Of a DNA stretch of 64,000 bases, positions 16,966 through 27,189 are shown piece after piece. The notes beneath the pieces are model-generated. The model had not been told where the DNA came from and did not search any database. It worked only from the letters and a program-made list of their open reading frames with translations. Source of the DNA: Chitinophagales bacterium. GTDB taxonomy: Bacteria; Bacteroidota; Bacteroidia; Chitinophagales; LD1. The translations under genes were made by a program, and so were the position numbers. Each line of letters begins with the position of its first letter. Position 1 is the stretch's first letter. The stretch is taken from contig JAHBTS010000004.1 in the NCBI GenBank assembly GCA_019638515.1, positions 124,001-188,000 on the forward strand. Reading direction: 5' to 3'.

Positions 16966-17610
16966 ATGGGGCACCATCATCATCACGATCATGTTCATTA
17001 CCACAGGCAGGCCAATGAACGAAGTACACAAATTGTTGTAGTTATTTCTGTGGTGGCTATGCTTTTAGAGTTAAGCGTAGGCTACAGCACCAAATCTGTT
17101 ACTTTAATTATGGATGGTTGGCACATGCTTTCGCACGTGCTGGTGCTGCTTTTGGCATGGGCTGCGTACTTATACATTCGCCTGAGCAAAAGCGAACTTA
17201 CGCAACAAAAAGAGCAGCGAATTTTAGCGCTCAGCGGTTTTGCCAGTGCCGTTATTTTATTGATGGTTACCGGCTTTATGATTTACGAAGCCATTGAGCA
17301 TTTTATTAAACCCGAAGTAGTTGTTACTAAAGAGTCTTTTTTTGTAGCTTTCTTTAGTTTATTGGTAAATGCTGTTAGCGCTTATGTGCTTCACCGCGAG
17401 GAAGAAAAAATGGACCTAACGCTAAAAGCCGCATACATACATGTGTTGAGCGATGTGGTTTTAAGTTGCATGGCGCTGCTTTCTCTTTCTGCCATTTATT
17501 TTGCCAACATCATTTGGTTAGATCCGCTACTCGGTTTGGTTGGTAGTGCCGTTATTTTGCGCTGGAGCATTGGCTTAATTTCAAAATCGTGGAGAGAGGC
17601 GCTTTCTTAA
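16966..17610 (+). CDS. Cation diffusion facilitator family transporter, short form
   Basis: 214 residues with six hydrophobic helices. The His-rich N-terminus (HHHHHDHVHYH) is natural in metal exporters. Metal-site motifs are DGWHMLSHV in helix 2 (near residue 43-51) and HVLSDVVLS in helix 5. The cytoplasmic C-terminal domain found in most CDF proteins is absent: the protein stops right after helix 6. This matches the DmeF-like short group that exports Co, Ni or Zn. The exact metal cannot be read from the sequence. Confidence 0.85.
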   Translation: MGHHHHHDHVHYHRQANERSTQIVVVISVVAMLLELSVGYSTKSVTLIMDGWHMLSHVLVLLLAWAAYLYIRLSKSELTQQKEQRILALSGFASAVILLMVTGFMIYEAIEHFIKPEVVVTKESFFVAFFSLLVNAVSAYVLHREEEKMDLTLKAAYIHVLSDVVLSCMALLSLSAIYFANIIWLDPLLGLVGSAVILRWSIGLISKSWREALS

Positions 17611-17616
17611 TTTTTT

Positions 17617-17877
17617 ATGGCTCGTATAAAAGTTGATTTACATCCAATCTATAACAACAACAAAGCCATAGACAAAGCTTTGCAAGAAGCTTTTGACGAT
17701 GCTGTGGAAAACAAGATAAGAGAAGTAGAAATTATACCCGGCAAAGGCAGCGGGCAACTACGCAAAAAAGTAGAGCGTTTTTTACAACAGCCACATATAA
17801 AATCTAAATACCACCGTATAGAAAACGACAGTAAAAACTTTGGTAGATTGTTTGTTTATTTCCGTTTCGAAAAATGA
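17617..17877 (+). CDS. Stand-alone Smr-domain protein
   Basis: 86 residues forming one Smr (MutS2 C-terminal-like) domain. VDLHPIY carries the DLH-type motif near the start, IIPGKGSGQLRKKVERFL carries the GxGxG segment (residues ~42-59), and FGRLFVYFRF closes the domain. The family includes nucleic-acid endonucleases acting on RNA or branched DNA. It lies 6 bases after the CDF gene and overlaps the RluA-type gene by four bases. Confidence 0.85.
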   Translation: MARIKVDLHPIYNNNKAIDKALQEAFDDAVENKIREVEIIPGKGSGQLRKKVERFLQQPHIKSKYHRIENDSKNFGRLFVYFRFEK

Positions 17878-18602
17878 GTCTCCAGCAAACCAATACCATT
17901 CTTTTTGAAGATAACTATTTTGTTGTTGCCAATAAGCCGAGCGGCATTGCTGCCATACCGGAGCGCAATGGCGATAGAGAAAAATCTTTTGTTGGGCAGT
18001 TAGAAAAAACCTTGGGTCCTTTATTGGTGGTGCATAGAATAGACAAACAAACCAGTGGTGCTTTATGCTTTGCAAAAACCGAAGAGGCACACAAAGCACT
18101 CAATATTTTGTTTGAAGGCAGAAACATAGAAAAAGAATACTTAGCCGTGGTTAAAGGAAATATGTTGGAAACACACGGGATTATCAACGAACCTTTGGCA
18201 GAAAATCCGGCACGCCCCGGCACCATGAAAATACATCCGAAAGGAAAAGAAGCTATTTCGGAATTTTGGGTAAAAGAAAATTTTAGGCATGCCGCCCTGC
18301 TGCGTGTAAATATTTATACCGGCAGAACCCATCAAATTCGTGTTCATTTAAAATCTATTTCGCATCCGCTTTTAGTAGATGAAATTTATACCGATACAAA
18401 GGCTTTTTATATTTCTTCTTGTATTAAAAAATTTAAGCGAAACGAAGAAGAACCCGAGCGCCCAACCATTGCTCGCCTAACGCTTCACGCAGCTTCTCTT
18501 TCTTTTACACATCCCTTTTCTCAACAAAAAATTTCGGTAGAAGCTCCTCTTCCAAAAGACCTAGAAACTTTACTCAAACTGTTGCGCAAAAACGATACGT
18601 AA
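17874..18602 (+). CDS. RluA-family RNA pseudouridine synthase
   Basis: 242 residues. The catalytic-Asp motif is VVHRIDKQTSGALCFAKT (residues ~50-67), followed by KEYLAVVKG and TGRTHQIRVHL, which together define the RluA family. No N-terminal S4 domain is present, so it resembles the short RluA/RluC-like forms that modify rRNA or tRNA. The target uridine cannot be predicted. Its start overlaps the Smr stop (ATGA). Confidence 0.9.
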   Translation: MSLQQTNTILFEDNYFVVANKPSGIAAIPERNGDREKSFVGQLEKTLGPLLVVHRIDKQTSGALCFAKTEEAHKALNILFEGRNIEKEYLAVVKGNMLETHGIINEPLAENPARPGTMKIHPKGKEAISEFWVKENFRHAALLRVNIYTGRTHQIRVHLKSISHPLLVDEIYTDTKAFYISSCIKKFKRNEEEPERPTIARLTLHAASLSFTHPFSQQKISVEAPLPKDLETLLKLLRKNDT

Positions 18603-18689
18603 TGTTTTTGTTTTTCTTCTTTACATGTGTTGAAATCGGTTTCCCTTTTTTCCTTTTTAGTTTTTCTATTTTTCGCCTTTCTTTTAAAT

Positions 18690-19238
18690 ATGAACAAACA
18701 AACCGAAAATATTGTTTCGCTGCACGATAAGCAGTTTTCAATTTTTATTGAAGAAGAAAAAATTTTGGCTGCCGTAAAATCTGTTGCAGAAGAAATAAAC
18801 CAGGCATACGAAGGAAAGAAACCGCTTCTTATTCCTGTGCTAAACGGTTCGTTTATGTTTACTGCCGACCTCGCAAAATTTTTAAATATAGACTGTGAGT
18901 TTTCTTTTATTAAAGCAAGTTCTTATTCCGGCACAAACTCTAGCGGATCGCTCCAAGAAAAAATTGGTTTAAGTGAGAATATTTCGGGAAGGCATGTAAT
19001 TATTGTAGAAGATATTATTGATACCGGAAATACTTTGGCTCGCCTTCTTCCTGAAATGGAATTGCAACTTCCTGCTTCTATTAAAATTTGCTCTCTTTTA
19101 TTTAAACCAAAAGCGCTGAAAGCCGATTTAAAAGTAGATTTTGTGGGTTTAGAAATTCCTAACGATTTTATTGTTGGTTATGGTTTAGATTACGATGGCT
19201 TGGGAAGAAATTTGCGTAATATATATAAGATAGTATAA
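18690..19238 (+). CDS. hpt: Hypoxanthine phosphoribosyltransferase
   Basis: 182 residues from the ATG at 18690; a TTG start at 18627 would add an unlikely hydrophobic leader. The PRPP-binding motif VIIVEDIIDTGNTLA is clear, with PVLNGSFMF upstream and VGYGLDYDGLGRNL near the C-terminus. It salvages hypoxanthine (and often guanine) to IMP or GMP. This is the last gene of the plus-strand series that begins at gpsA. Confidence 0.93.
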   Translation: MNKQTENIVSLHDKQFSIFIEEEKILAAVKSVAEEINQAYEGKKPLLIPVLNGSFMFTADLAKFLNIDCEFSFIKASSYSGTNSSGSLQEKIGLSENISGRHVIIVEDIIDTGNTLARLLPEMELQLPASIKICSLLFKPKALKADLKVDFVGLEIPNDFIVGYGLDYDGLGRNLRNIYKIV

Positions 19239-19410
19239 GCCTTTCTATCTTTTTGTTCAGTGTTTTATCCATTTCTTTTTTCTCCACAAATTTTTTGTTG
19301 AAACCGTTGGTTTTTATGTGAATAAAAGTTGAATTCGCGGTGAAATTTTTTTTGTGCTTTTCTAAAAAATTTTCTTCTCGGTTTTCCTTTTTTTAGTGTG
19401 GAATAAAGTT

Positions 19411-19523
19411 TAGTAATATCAACATGCTACAAAGTAAATTGTGTGCAATCTTTTTTCTTCATTACTATGTTAGTTAGCTTTCAACAGTATGTTAGTTGTA
19501 ATTAAAAACCATTGATATTACTA
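19411..19523. repeat. 12-bp perfect inverted repeat with 89-base spacer
   Basis: TAGTAATATCAA (19411-19422) is the exact reverse complement of TTGATATTACTA (19512-19523). The spacer holds two TATGTTAGTT copies at 19467 and 19488. Confidence 0.6.
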
Positions 19524-19606
19524 TATTCTTCTTGTGTAATAGTTGTTAGTTATAGTGTAATAAGTATAAAAGCAAGTGTTTGTTTTTAAAACTTTTCAAA
19601 CAATAC

Positions 19607-19640
19607 ACAGCCTTAATAATGGCTGTTCTTTATTCTTTTT
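19607..19640 (+). terminator. Terminator-like hairpin in the hpt downstream gap
   Basis: ACAGCC and GGCTGT pair around an eight-base loop, followed by TCTTTATTCTTTTT on the plus strand. It would end either a long hpt 3' region or an RNA from the gap. Confidence 0.5.
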
Positions 19641-19721
19641 AAAAAGAGTTTTTTACAGTTATTTATTAAGGTGTGTATAAAGTTTAAATAGGAAAAAGTC
19701 TTTCTTTTTTTTGAATTGCTG

Positions 19722-20234
19722 TTAAGGAATAATTTCTCCTCTTTTCCCTAATTCAATGGCTTCTAAATTGCTTATCTTTTTTTTATCGAGTGTAAAGCGC
19801 AAAAGGGTTTTTATTTTATGAAAACCGTGTATGCCCGCAGCACCTGGATTTAGGCAAAGCATGTTTTTGTATTTTGGGTCGCGCATTACTCGCAATATGT
19901 GCGAATGGCCGCAAATGAAAATATCGGGAGGTTTAGCTTGCAGAATGTTTCTTACTCTGGAGCTGTAGTTTCCCGGATAGCCTCCAATGTGTGTAATCCA
20001 GATATCTAATTCTTCGATGGTAAAACGGTTGTCTTCAGGATATTCGGAGCGTACCGAATTGTTGTCTATATTTCCATAAACAGCTCGTAATGGCTTAAAT
20101 TTTTTTAGTGTATCTAAAAGTTCAATACTACCCGCATCTCCGGCATGCCAAATCTCATCCACTTCTTTAAAGTGGTCAAAAATTTTTTGGTCTAAGTAGC
20201 TGTGTGTGTCTGAGAGTAATCCTATTTTTTTCAA
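19722..20234 (-). CDS. YfcE/MJ0936-family metallophosphodiesterase
   Basis: 170 residues. All calcineurin-like metal motifs are present in order: LLSDTHSYLD (DxH), EIWHAGDAGS (GD), VYGNIDNN (GN), WITHIGG (H) and FICGHSHILRV (GHxH). The size matches small phosphodiesterases that act on cyclic or model phosphodiesters. The physiological substrate is unknown. It lies 67 bases after gcvP in the same direction. Confidence 0.9.
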   Translation of the reverse strand: MKKIGLLSDTHSYLDQKIFDHFKEVDEIWHAGDAGSIELLDTLKKFKPLRAVYGNIDNNSVRSEYPEDNRFTIEELDIWITHIGGYPGNYSSRVRNILQAKPPDIFICGHSHILRVMRDPKYKNMLCLNPGAAGIHGFHKIKTLLRFTLDKKKISNLEAIELGKRGEIIP

Positions 20235-20301
20235 CTAAAAAATGTTTGGTTATTGCAATATGAATATAAGCTTGTAATAACCAATTTTAGTGGAAGAAAA
20301 T

Positions 20302-23196
20302 TTATGCCTCAGCGTAGCTTTCTACACTTGGGCAAGTACAGATTAAATTTCTATCGCCATGTGAATTGTTTACTCTACCAACACTAGGCCAAAACTTGTT
20401 TTCTTTTGTGAAAGGTAGCGGATAAACAGCTGTTTCGCGAGTATATGGGCGATTCCAGTTTTCGTTTATTACTACTGCTGCAGTGTGTGGTGCATTTTTT
20501 AGTGGATTATTGCTTGCATCCATTGTTTTATTTTCAATGGCTTCTATTTCTTTTTTAATAGAAATTAGTGCTTCGCAAAAGCGGTCGAGTTCGGCTTTAT
20601 CTTCACTTTCTGTTGGTTCTATCATAAGTGTTCCTGCAACAGGAAAAGAAACTGTAGGAGCATGGAAACCATAATCCATTAAGCGTTTGGCAACATCTTC
20701 TACTTCTATACCTACGGTGTGTTTAAACTGTCTGAAATCTAAAATAAGCTCGTGTGCAACCCTGCCATGTTCTTTACCAACATATAAAACTTGATAGTAT
20801 TCTTCTAAGCGAGCTTTTAGGTAGTTGGCATTTAAAATAGCATAGCGTGTGGCATTGGTAATTCCTGCTGCTCCCAACATTTTTATATAGCCATAAGAAA
20901 TAAGCAAAATAGAAGCGCTGCCAAAAGGAGCTGCACTTACTGCATTGATAGCTTTTTCGCCTCCGGTTTTTACTACCGGATTTCCGGGAAGGTATGGTGC
21001 TAAATGTGCAGCTACACAAATTGGTCCCATTCCGGGTCCTCCGCCACCATGTGGAATAGCAAAGGTTTTATGAAGGTTAATATGGTTTACATCTGCGCCA
21101 ATAATTGCCGGAGAAGTTAAACCAACTTGTGCATTTAAGTTGGCTCCATCCATATAAACTTGTCCTCCATTTGCATGTATTACTTCGCAAATATCTTTTA
21201 TCTTATGCTCAAATACTCCGTGTGTAGAAGGATATGTAGCCATAAGGCAGCATAAGTTATCTTTATATTGTTCGGCTTTTGCAAGTAAATCTTCAAAATC
21301 AATATTGCCGTGGCTATCGGTAGCTACTACTACTACTTTTAAACCAACCATTACTGCACTTGCAGGATTTGTACCGTGTGCCGAAGCAGGGATAAGTGCA
21401 ATATTTCTATGTGCTTCTCCTTTGTCTTTTTGGTAAGCTCTAATTACTAAAAGTCCTGCGTATTCACCTTGTGCACCGCTATTTGGTTGAAGAGAAGTAG
21501 CTGCAAAACCGGTTATTTCACTTAAGTAGTTTTCTAATTCCTTAATAATTTGGGCATATCCTTCGGCTTGGTTAGCGGGTACAAAAGGGTGTAAGTTAAA
21601 TTCACTCCAACTAACCGGCTCTAATTCTGCAGCGGCATTAAGTTTCATAGTACAAGAGCCAAGAGGAATCATACTTTTAGTAAGGCTTAGGTCTTTATTT
21701 TCTAATGACTTAATGTAGCGCATCAATTGGCTTTCGCTGTGGTGTGTATTAAATACAGCATGTGTAAGAAAAGGCGATTGACGAATAAGGCTTTTTTCAA
21801 TAGATAATTCTACTTCTATAGCAGCCGGAAGAGAAATAGTTTTTGAGTTGTTTTTTACTGCAGCAAAAACAGAAATTAGTTCTTGCAAATCGCCAGGCAA
21901 AACTGTTTCGTCTAATGCAATGCTTACAAATCCCTGCTTAGTATAGTTGAAGTTAAAACCGGTAGCCAAAGCTTGGTTGCGAATATTTTCTAAGAGGGTA
22001 TTATCTCCGTTGGTTTTTATGGTAACTGTATCAAAGAAACTTTTTGAGTGTAGTTGATAGCCGAGGTTTTCTAATTCTTTAGCTAAATAAACAGCTAAGC
22101 TATGTATGCGGAGTGCAATATTTTTAATTCCTTCTGCTCCGTGATATACGGCATACATGCCGTTCATAATAGCAAGTAAGGCTTGTGCGGTACAAATATT
22201 TGATGTAGCTTTTTCTCTTCTAATATGCTGTTCGCGTGTTTGCAAAGCCATGCGTAGAGCTGGGTTGCCATTGCTATCTATTGAAACACCAATAATTCTT
22301 CCCGGAATAATACGTTTGTATTCATCTTTTATAGCAAAGAAAGCTGCGTGAGGGCCTCCGTAACCCATTGGCACACCAAAGCGTTGAGCACTACCTACTG
22401 CGCAATCGGCTCCTAGTTCAGCTGGTGGCGTTAGTAAAGCCAAAGCCAGTAAATCGGTAGCAAGCGTTACATAACACTCTACAGCTTTAGCTTTTTCTAT
22501 AAAGTTGCGGTAATTGATGGCATCTCCATCGGCAGCAGGATATTGCAATAAAGCACCAAAATAAGAGGCGTCTAATTCAATAGTTTCGTGGTTGCCAACC
22601 ACTAACTCTATACCAATAAAGTTAGCACGTGTTTTTAAAACATCAATGGTTTGTGGAAAGCACAAATCAGAAACAAAGAATTTATTGGCAGTTTCGGCAA
22701 CTTTGTTTTTAACACCGTAAAAAAGGTGCATAGCTTCTGCAGCAGCAGTTCCTTCATCTAATAAGGAAGCGTTTGCTATGGGGAATCCGGTAAGGTCGCT
22801 CACCATAGTTTGATAGTTTAACAACGCCTCTAAACGCCCTTGTGCAATCTCTGCTTGGTAAGGAGTATATTGTGTGTACCAACCCGGGTTTTCAAAAATG
22901 TTTCTTCTTATAGCTGCGGGAGTGATGGTGCCGTAATATCCCAAGCCAATATATGAGCGGAATACTTTGTTTTTAGCAGCAACCGACTTTAAGTTTTTGA
23001 GGTATTCAAATTCACTCAACGCAGCAGGAATGTTGAGGGTGTCTTTTTTGCGAATGTTGGCCGGAACAGTTTGGTCTATAAGTTCATCTAAAGAGTTTAC
23101 GCCAATAGCAGTAAGCATTTCTTTTTCAGTATTTACGGCAAATGTTCCAATGTGGCGGTTAATAAAATTGTCGGTAGAAGAAAGTGATATTTTCAC
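20302..23196 (-). CDS. gcvP: Glycine dehydrogenase (decarboxylating), P-protein
   Basis: 964 residues, the full length of fused bacterial P-proteins with two PLP-type halves. The PLP lysine lies in [20 protein letters not shown] (around residue 705). The N-terminal RHIGTF and [15 protein letters not shown] are family signatures. It decarboxylates glycine in the glycine cleavage system and transfers the aminomethyl group to lipoyl H-protein. gcvT and gcvH are not in this window. Confidence 0.97.
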   Translation of the reverse strand: MKISLSSTDNFINRHIGTFAVNTEKEMLTAIGVNSLDELIDQTVPANIRKKDTLNIPAALSEFEYLKNLKSVAAKNKVFRSYIGLGYYGTITPAAIRRNIFENPGWYTQYTPYQAEIAQGRLEALLNYQTMVSDLTGFPIANASLLDEGTAAAEAMHLFYGVKNKVAETANKFFVSDLCFPQTIDVLKTRANFIGIELVVGNHETIELDASYFGALLQYPAADGDAINYRNFIEKAKAVECYVTLATDLLALALLTPPAELGADCAVGSAQRFGVPMGYGGPHAAFFAIKDEYKRIIPGRIIGVSIDSNGNPALRMALQTREQHIRREKATSNICTAQALLAIMNGMYAVYHGAEGIKNIALRIHSLAVYLAKELENLGYQLHSKSFFDTVTIKTNGDNTLLENIRNQALATGFNFNYTKQGFVSIALDETVLPGDLQELISVFAAVKNNSKTISLPAAIEVELSIEKSLIRQSPFLTHAVFNTHHSESQLMRYIKSLENKDLSLTKSMIPLGSCTMKLNAAAELEPVSWSEFNLHPFVPANQAEGYAQIIKELENYLSEITGFAATSLQPNSGAQGEYAGLLVIRAYQKDKGEAHRNIALIPASAHGTNPASAVMVGLKVVVVATDSHGNIDFEDLLAKAEQYKDNLCCLMATYPSTHGVFEHKIKDICEVIHANGGQVYMDGANLNAQVGLTSPAIIGADVNHINLHKTFAIPHGGGGPGMGPICVAAHLAPYLPGNPVVKTGGEKAINAVSAAPFGSASILLISYGYIKMLGAAGITNATRYAILNANYLKARLEEYYQVLYVGKEHGRVAHELILDFRQFKHTVGIEVEDVAKRLMDYGFHAPTVSFPVAGTLMIEPTESEDKAELDRFCEALISIKKEIEAIENKTMDASNNPLKNAPHTAAVVINENWNRPYTRETAVYPLPFTKENKFWPSVGRVNNSHGDRNLICTCPSVESYAEA

Positions 23197-23229
23197 GGCA
23201 AAAAGAATTTAGTTTTTGAAAAAGCGCTG

Positions 23230-23237
23230 CGAATATA
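23230..23237 (-). promoter_or_regulatory. -7 element of gcvP (TATATTCG)
   Basis: TATATTCG on the minus strand, 33 bases before the gcvP ATG, is followed by CAGCGCTTTTT. The same downstream bases occur at the atpD promoter. No -33 TTG was found at the right distance. Confidence 0.45.
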
Positions 23238-23458
23238 AAAGAAGCTATCGTGAAAAAAGAGGGCTTACTTCTTTGGTTTTAGAGAAAAGGAGAGATAAGA
23301 ACAGAGGAGGGTGTTATTTCACCAGAAAAAAACTTTAAAAACAACACATAAGCCATTAAAAACCATATTTATATATGTTGTGTTTATTTATTATTCAATT
23401 TTCTAACCGGGTTTAAGAAATATCGGAGACTACTTTGCGCTAGGGGTTAGCTTCCGCT

Positions 23459-23474
23459 TGTTCCACGTGGAACA
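23459..23474. promoter_or_regulatory. parS-like site 1
   Basis: TGTTCCACGTGGAACA is a perfect 16-bp palindrome matching the ParB-binding parS consensus (TGTTNCACGTGNAACA), which directs chromosome segregation. Confidence 0.8.
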
Positions 23475-23509
23475 TTTTGCTTTTTTATCTGAGTGGATGC
23501 TCTCTATTT

Positions 23510-23525
23510 TGTTCCACGTGGAACA
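23510..23525. promoter_or_regulatory. parS-like site 2
   Basis: An identical TGTTCCACGTGGAACA palindrome lies 51 bases (centre to centre) from site 1. Two exact copies this close are very unlikely by chance. Confidence 0.8.
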
Positions 23526-23562
23526 AACCAAAATCTAAGTTCTAAAATCTAATTTCTGTATG

Positions 23563-23570
23563 TACCTTTG
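23563..23570 (+). promoter_or_regulatory. -7 element of mnmG (TACCTTTG)
   Basis: TACCTTTG fits TAnnTTTG and ends only six bases before the mnmG ATG, so the transcript may start at or next to the start codon. No -33 TTG was seen at 17-23 bases. Confidence 0.5.
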
Positions 23571-23576
23571 CGCTTT

Positions 23577-25472
23577 ATGTTTCCAGAATACGATGTAATT
23601 GTTGTTGGTGCCGGACATGCCGGCTGCGAGGCTGCAGCGGCTGCCGCTAATTTAGGCTCTAGGGTTTTATTGGTTACAATGAATATGCAAACCATTGCGC
23701 AAATGAGTTGTAATCCGGCAATGGGCGGAGTTGCAAAGGGACAAATAGTTAGAGAGATTGATGCGCTGGGTGGTTATTCTGGAGTTGTTTCTGATAAAAG
23801 CATGGTTCAGTTTAGAATGCTGAACCGCTCTAAAGGTCCCGCAATGTGGAGTCCCCGCACTCAAAACGACAGAATGTTGTTTGCTGCCACTTGGCGCGAA
23901 ATGCTAGAGCAAACGCCCAATGTAGATTTTTGGCAGGAAATGATAAGCGGTTTGCTAGTAAAAAATGGCAGGGTGTGTGGAGTGCGTACTGCTATGGGTT
24001 TAGAGGTTAAGGCTAAATCGGTAGTGCTTACCAATGGAACCTTTTTAAATGGGCTTATACATATAGGTGAAAAAAGTTTCGGAGGCGGGCGGGCTGGCGA
24101 AAAAGCTGCACACGGAATTACAGAACAATTAGTGGAGCTCGGTTTCGAGGCCGGAAGAATGAAAACCGGAACGCCACCAAGAATAGACGGAAGAAGCCTT
24201 GATTATGCCAAAATGGAAAGGCAAAACGGAGATGAAAACGCAGTTGGTTTTTCCTACAAACCTAATACAAATCCTTTTGCAGGATCATCGGAAAATAGCA
24301 CTCAGCAAAAAGAACAGCTGCCCTGTTGGATAACATATACCAATACCAAAGTACACGATATTCTCCGAACAGGATTCGATAAATCACCCATGTTTTCGGG
24401 AAGAATTAAAGGGCTTGGTCCGCGCTATTGTCCATCGGTAGAAGATAAAATAGACAGGTTTGCAGATAAAGACCGCCATCAAATTTTTGTAGAGCCGGAG
24501 GGATGGAATACCGTAGAGATATATGTAAATGGCTTTTCAACCTCATTGCCGGAAGATGTTCAATATAAAGCTTTGAAAGAAATACCCGGATTTGAGCACA
24601 TGAAGATGTTTCGCCCGGGATATGCCATAGAGTACGACTACTTTCCCCCAACCCAACTTTCATACACTCTCGAAACAAAACTGGTGAAAGGTTTGTATTT
24701 TGCCGGACAAATAAACGGCACCACCGGATATGAAGAAGCTGCCTGCCAAGGCTTAATGGCAGGCATAAATGCACACCTACAAGCAAACGAGAAGGCCCCC
24801 TTTGTGTTAAAGCGCTCCGAAGCATACATTGGAGTGTTAATAGATGATTTAATAAACAAAGGAACCGATGAGCCGTATAGGATGTTTACATCGCGGGCGG
24901 AATACCGCATCTTGCTTAGACAAGACAATGCCGATCTTCGCCTTACGGAATTGGGTTATCAATTGGGCTTAGCAGACGAAGAAAGATGGGGTCGCGTACA
25001 ACAAAAGCAACAATCTATTAGTGAAACACTAAAGTTTATTCAAAATTATTCTGTAGAGCCAGAAGCCATAAATTCACTGCTGGTAAGTGCAGGTTCTGCA
25101 GAAATTAGGCAAAAAACAAAACTTGAAAAGATACTCCTTCGTCCACAAATAGATTTACAAATGCTCATAAGTGCTATTCCGGAGGTACAGGTGTTTTGCC
25201 AAAAATACGAATCTGAGTTTTTAGAAAGTGCCGAAACAGAAATAAAATATGCTACTTATATAGAAAAAGAGGTTGAAATGGCAGATAAGATAACCCGGCT
25301 AGAAAATATAAAGCTGAATCCCACGTTTGATTATTCAACATTGAAAGCCCTTTCGATGGAAGCAAGGGTTAAATTGGCAAAAATTAAACCCGAAAGTATT
25401 GGACAGGCAAGCAGAATAAGTGGTGTTAGCCCGGCAGATATTTCTGTATTGTTGGTTCACATGGGAAGGTAA
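23577..25472 (+). CDS. mnmG: tRNA uridine-5-carboxymethylaminomethyl(34) synthesis enzyme MnmG (GidA)
   Basis: 631 residues from the ATG at 23577; a TTG three codons upstream lies inside the -7 element and is unlikely. The FAD-binding motif [18 protein letters not shown] is at residues ~10-27, followed by [33 protein letters not shown] and [14 protein letters not shown], all MnmG signatures. The C-terminal helical domain ends with [20 protein letters not shown]. With MnmE it modifies U34 of several tRNAs. Its position beside parS sites recalls the common origin-proximal gidA arrangement. Confidence 0.97.
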   Translation: MFPEYDVIVVGAGHAGCEAAAAAANLGSRVLLVTMNMQTIAQMSCNPAMGGVAKGQIVREIDALGGYSGVVSDKSMVQFRMLNRSKGPAMWSPRTQNDRMLFAATWREMLEQTPNVDFWQEMISGLLVKNGRVCGVRTAMGLEVKAKSVVLTNGTFLNGLIHIGEKSFGGGRAGEKAAHGITEQLVELGFEAGRMKTGTPPRIDGRSLDYAKMERQNGDENAVGFSYKPNTNPFAGSSENSTQQKEQLPCWITYTNTKVHDILRTGFDKSPMFSGRIKGLGPRYCPSVEDKIDRFADKDRHQIFVEPEGWNTVEIYVNGFSTSLPEDVQYKALKEIPGFEHMKMFRPGYAIEYDYFPPTQLSYTLETKLVKGLYFAGQINGTTGYEEAACQGLMAGINAHLQANEKAPFVLKRSEAYIGVLIDDLINKGTDEPYRMFTSRAEYRILLRQDNADLRLTELGYQLGLADEERWGRVQQKQQSISETLKFIQNYSVEPEAINSLLVSAGSAEIRQKTKLEKILLRPQIDLQMLISAIPEVQVFCQKYESEFLESAETEIKYATYIEKEVEMADKITRLENIKLNPTFDYSTLKALSMEARVKLAKIKPESIGQASRISGVSPADISVLLVHMGR

Positions 25473-25490
25473 AAGACTAAAAAGAAAGAG

Positions 25491-27173
25491 TTGACAGCCA
25501 AAAAGAATATACAGGATAAGATAAAGCTACTTGTTTATGTGGTTGCTCTGGCAATTTTTGTTGCCTCCTGTGCGAATGAAGTAGCACCAACCGGAGGAAA
25601 AAAAGATGCCGATCCCCCTCAGCACGTATCGAGCAGCCCGCCATCCCAAACCGTAAATTTTAGGGAGAAGAAAATAAAAATACGCTTTAATGAGTATCTT
25701 GAAAACAGCTCGTTTGCAAGAACGCTTATGTCGCCACCAGCAGCAACCAATCCAAAAGTTAGAATAAATCTTAAAACAATCACAGTTACGCTTCCCGAAA
25801 ACCTAGAAAATAATACTACATATATCTTGAATTTTGCCGATGACATAAGAGATATAAACGAGTCTAATCCCGTAAAGAATTTTACGTATGTTTTTTCTAC
25901 CGGAGATAAAATTGATACACAGTCGGTAGGAGGAAAACTCACCGATGCTTTTACCGGAGAGCCGGTTGAAGATGTTTTGGTGATGCTTTACAAGAAGGAT
26001 TCACTGAGTAGTATAAGAACAACCAAACCAAAGTATTTTGCTATTACAGATAGAAAAGGAAATTATTCTATTAACCATGTAAAACCGGAGGAGTACTCTA
26101 TTGCCGCGTTGAAGGATCAGAATATGAATTTTATTTTTGACCAAAGTACCGAGAAAATAGCCTTTGTGGATGAAAGTATAAACCTAAAAGACTCGGCAAT
26201 TTTGGTGCAGAATCTTCAATTGTTTACCCAACCCAATCAAAACCCTAAACTTATTGAAGCCGAGCAGACAGAGCCGGGAAAATTGCAGCTAGTGTTTTCT
26301 GGAATAGTAAAAACAATAAGGGTAGAAGGAGCGTTGGCTGAAAGAAAGCACATTTCTTATTTTAATGATGCAAAAGACACTCTTGTAATTTGGCACGAAG
26401 CGATAGATAAAAAAGAGGACACATTATATTTATTTGTAAACGATACGCTCAAAGATACCGCCAGAATCAAATTAAAACCAATTTTAATTGATTCTGCCAG
26501 AACAGCAAATAAGAACTCATTAAGGATTGATTTTCAACATGTTAAAGCTGGTAAGGCTGCACAAATTGAGCAATCTTTTTATGCGTGTGGCGTGTATGAA
26601 GCGCTTAAAATATTCTTTTCCCGACCAATAGCCGAAATAAACGATTCTACGCCCGCCATTTTTGTAAAGAATGATTCTACAGGACAGCAGCATTTCCCCA
26701 AAATGTCAATAGATGAAAAAACAAAACTTTTTTCAACTGTGGAGTTTCCAAAAGAAGAGAATAGTTTTTATACACTTTTTATTCCTCCCGGAAAATTTTT
26801 AGACATACTTGGTTTTTCTAACGATACCACAAAACTGAAATTTCAAACCAACGGAGCAGAAAACTATGGAGGGCTGAAATTGAAAGTAAATAGCACATCG
26901 TCTGCATTTAGAATTGTAGAAATATTAGATTTAGCTAATAAGAAGTTGCACGAGAGAATTTTTGTGCCAGGAGCCGTAGGTAAAACGTATGTGTTCAAAA
27001 ATTTTGCAGAGGGCAATTATGTTATTCGCGTAATAGAAGATTTAAATAAAAACGGTGTTTGGGATGCAGGAAATTTTGATGAGCGATTACAGCCAGAACC
27101 CGTAAAGTACTACAGAGAAATTCCGGCACTAAAAGGTGGGTGGGAAGCAGAGTTTGAGTTAAAATTAGATTAA
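25491..27173 (+). CDS. Ig-like (Big_5) domain lipoprotein
   Basis: 560 residues from a TTG start at 25491 (no ATG fits; the signal begins just after). The signal has a hydrophobic core and a lipobox-like FVASCAN with Cys near residue 28. Residues ~45-135 form a bacterial Ig-like Big_5 domain (KIKIRFNEYLENSS, YILNFADDIRDINESNPV). A carboxypeptidase-regulatory-like segment follows (~145-215, GGKLTDAFTGEPVEDVLVML). The C-terminus has VIRVIEDLNKNGVWDAGNF. This architecture is common in Bacteroidota outer-membrane-associated proteins of unknown role. It starts 18 bases after mnmG. Confidence 0.82.
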   Translation: MTAKKNIQDKIKLLVYVVALAIFVASCANEVAPTGGKKDADPPQHVSSSPPSQTVNFREKKIKIRFNEYLENSSFARTLMSPPAATNPKVRINLKTITVTLPENLENNTTYILNFADDIRDINESNPVKNFTYVFSTGDKIDTQSVGGKLTDAFTGEPVEDVLVMLYKKDSLSSIRTTKPKYFAITDRKGNYSINHVKPEEYSIAALKDQNMNFIFDQSTEKIAFVDESINLKDSAILVQNLQLFTQPNQNPKLIEAEQTEPGKLQLVFSGIVKTIRVEGALAERKHISYFNDAKDTLVIWHEAIDKKEDTLYLFVNDTLKDTARIKLKPILIDSARTANKNSLRIDFQHVKAGKAAQIEQSFYACGVYEALKIFFSRPIAEINDSTPAIFVKNDSTGQQHFPKMSIDEKTKLFSTVEFPKEENSFYTLFIPPGKFLDILGFSNDTTKLKFQTNGAENYGGLKLKVNSTSSAFRIVEILDLANKKLHERIFVPGAVGKTYVFKNFAEGNYVIRVIEDLNKNGVWDAGNFDERLQPEPVKYYREIPALKGGWEAEFELKLD

Positions 27174-27189
27174 ACTCGATATCGTAACT

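Larger units (their letters stand above)
19239..19721. other. 483-base AT-rich gap between convergent genes
   Basis: No credible ORF was found between hpt and the phosphodiesterase gene. The stretch is very T-rich and contains a 12-bp long-range inverted repeat (19411-19523), repeated TATGTTAGTT words (19467-19497) and a terminator-like hairpin near 19607-19640. A small RNA is possible, but nothing matches a family I know. Confidence 0.5.
23197..23576. other. gcvP-mnmG intergenic region
   Basis: 380 bases without a credible ORF between divergent gcvP and mnmG. It holds the gcvP and mnmG -7 elements and two identical 16-bp parS-like palindromes. No DnaA-box cluster (TTATNCACA) was seen, so an origin cannot be claimed here. 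Confidence 0.7.

Noticed and set aside
16966-17001. His-rich N-terminus resembling an engineered His tag
   Set aside because: The stretch is irregular (His with Asp, Val, Tyr) and natural His-rich ends are common in metal exporters.
23197-23576. Chromosome replication origin between gcvP and mnmG
   Set aside because: parS-like sites are present, but no DnaA-box cluster or unwinding region was recognised, so only parS is claimed.
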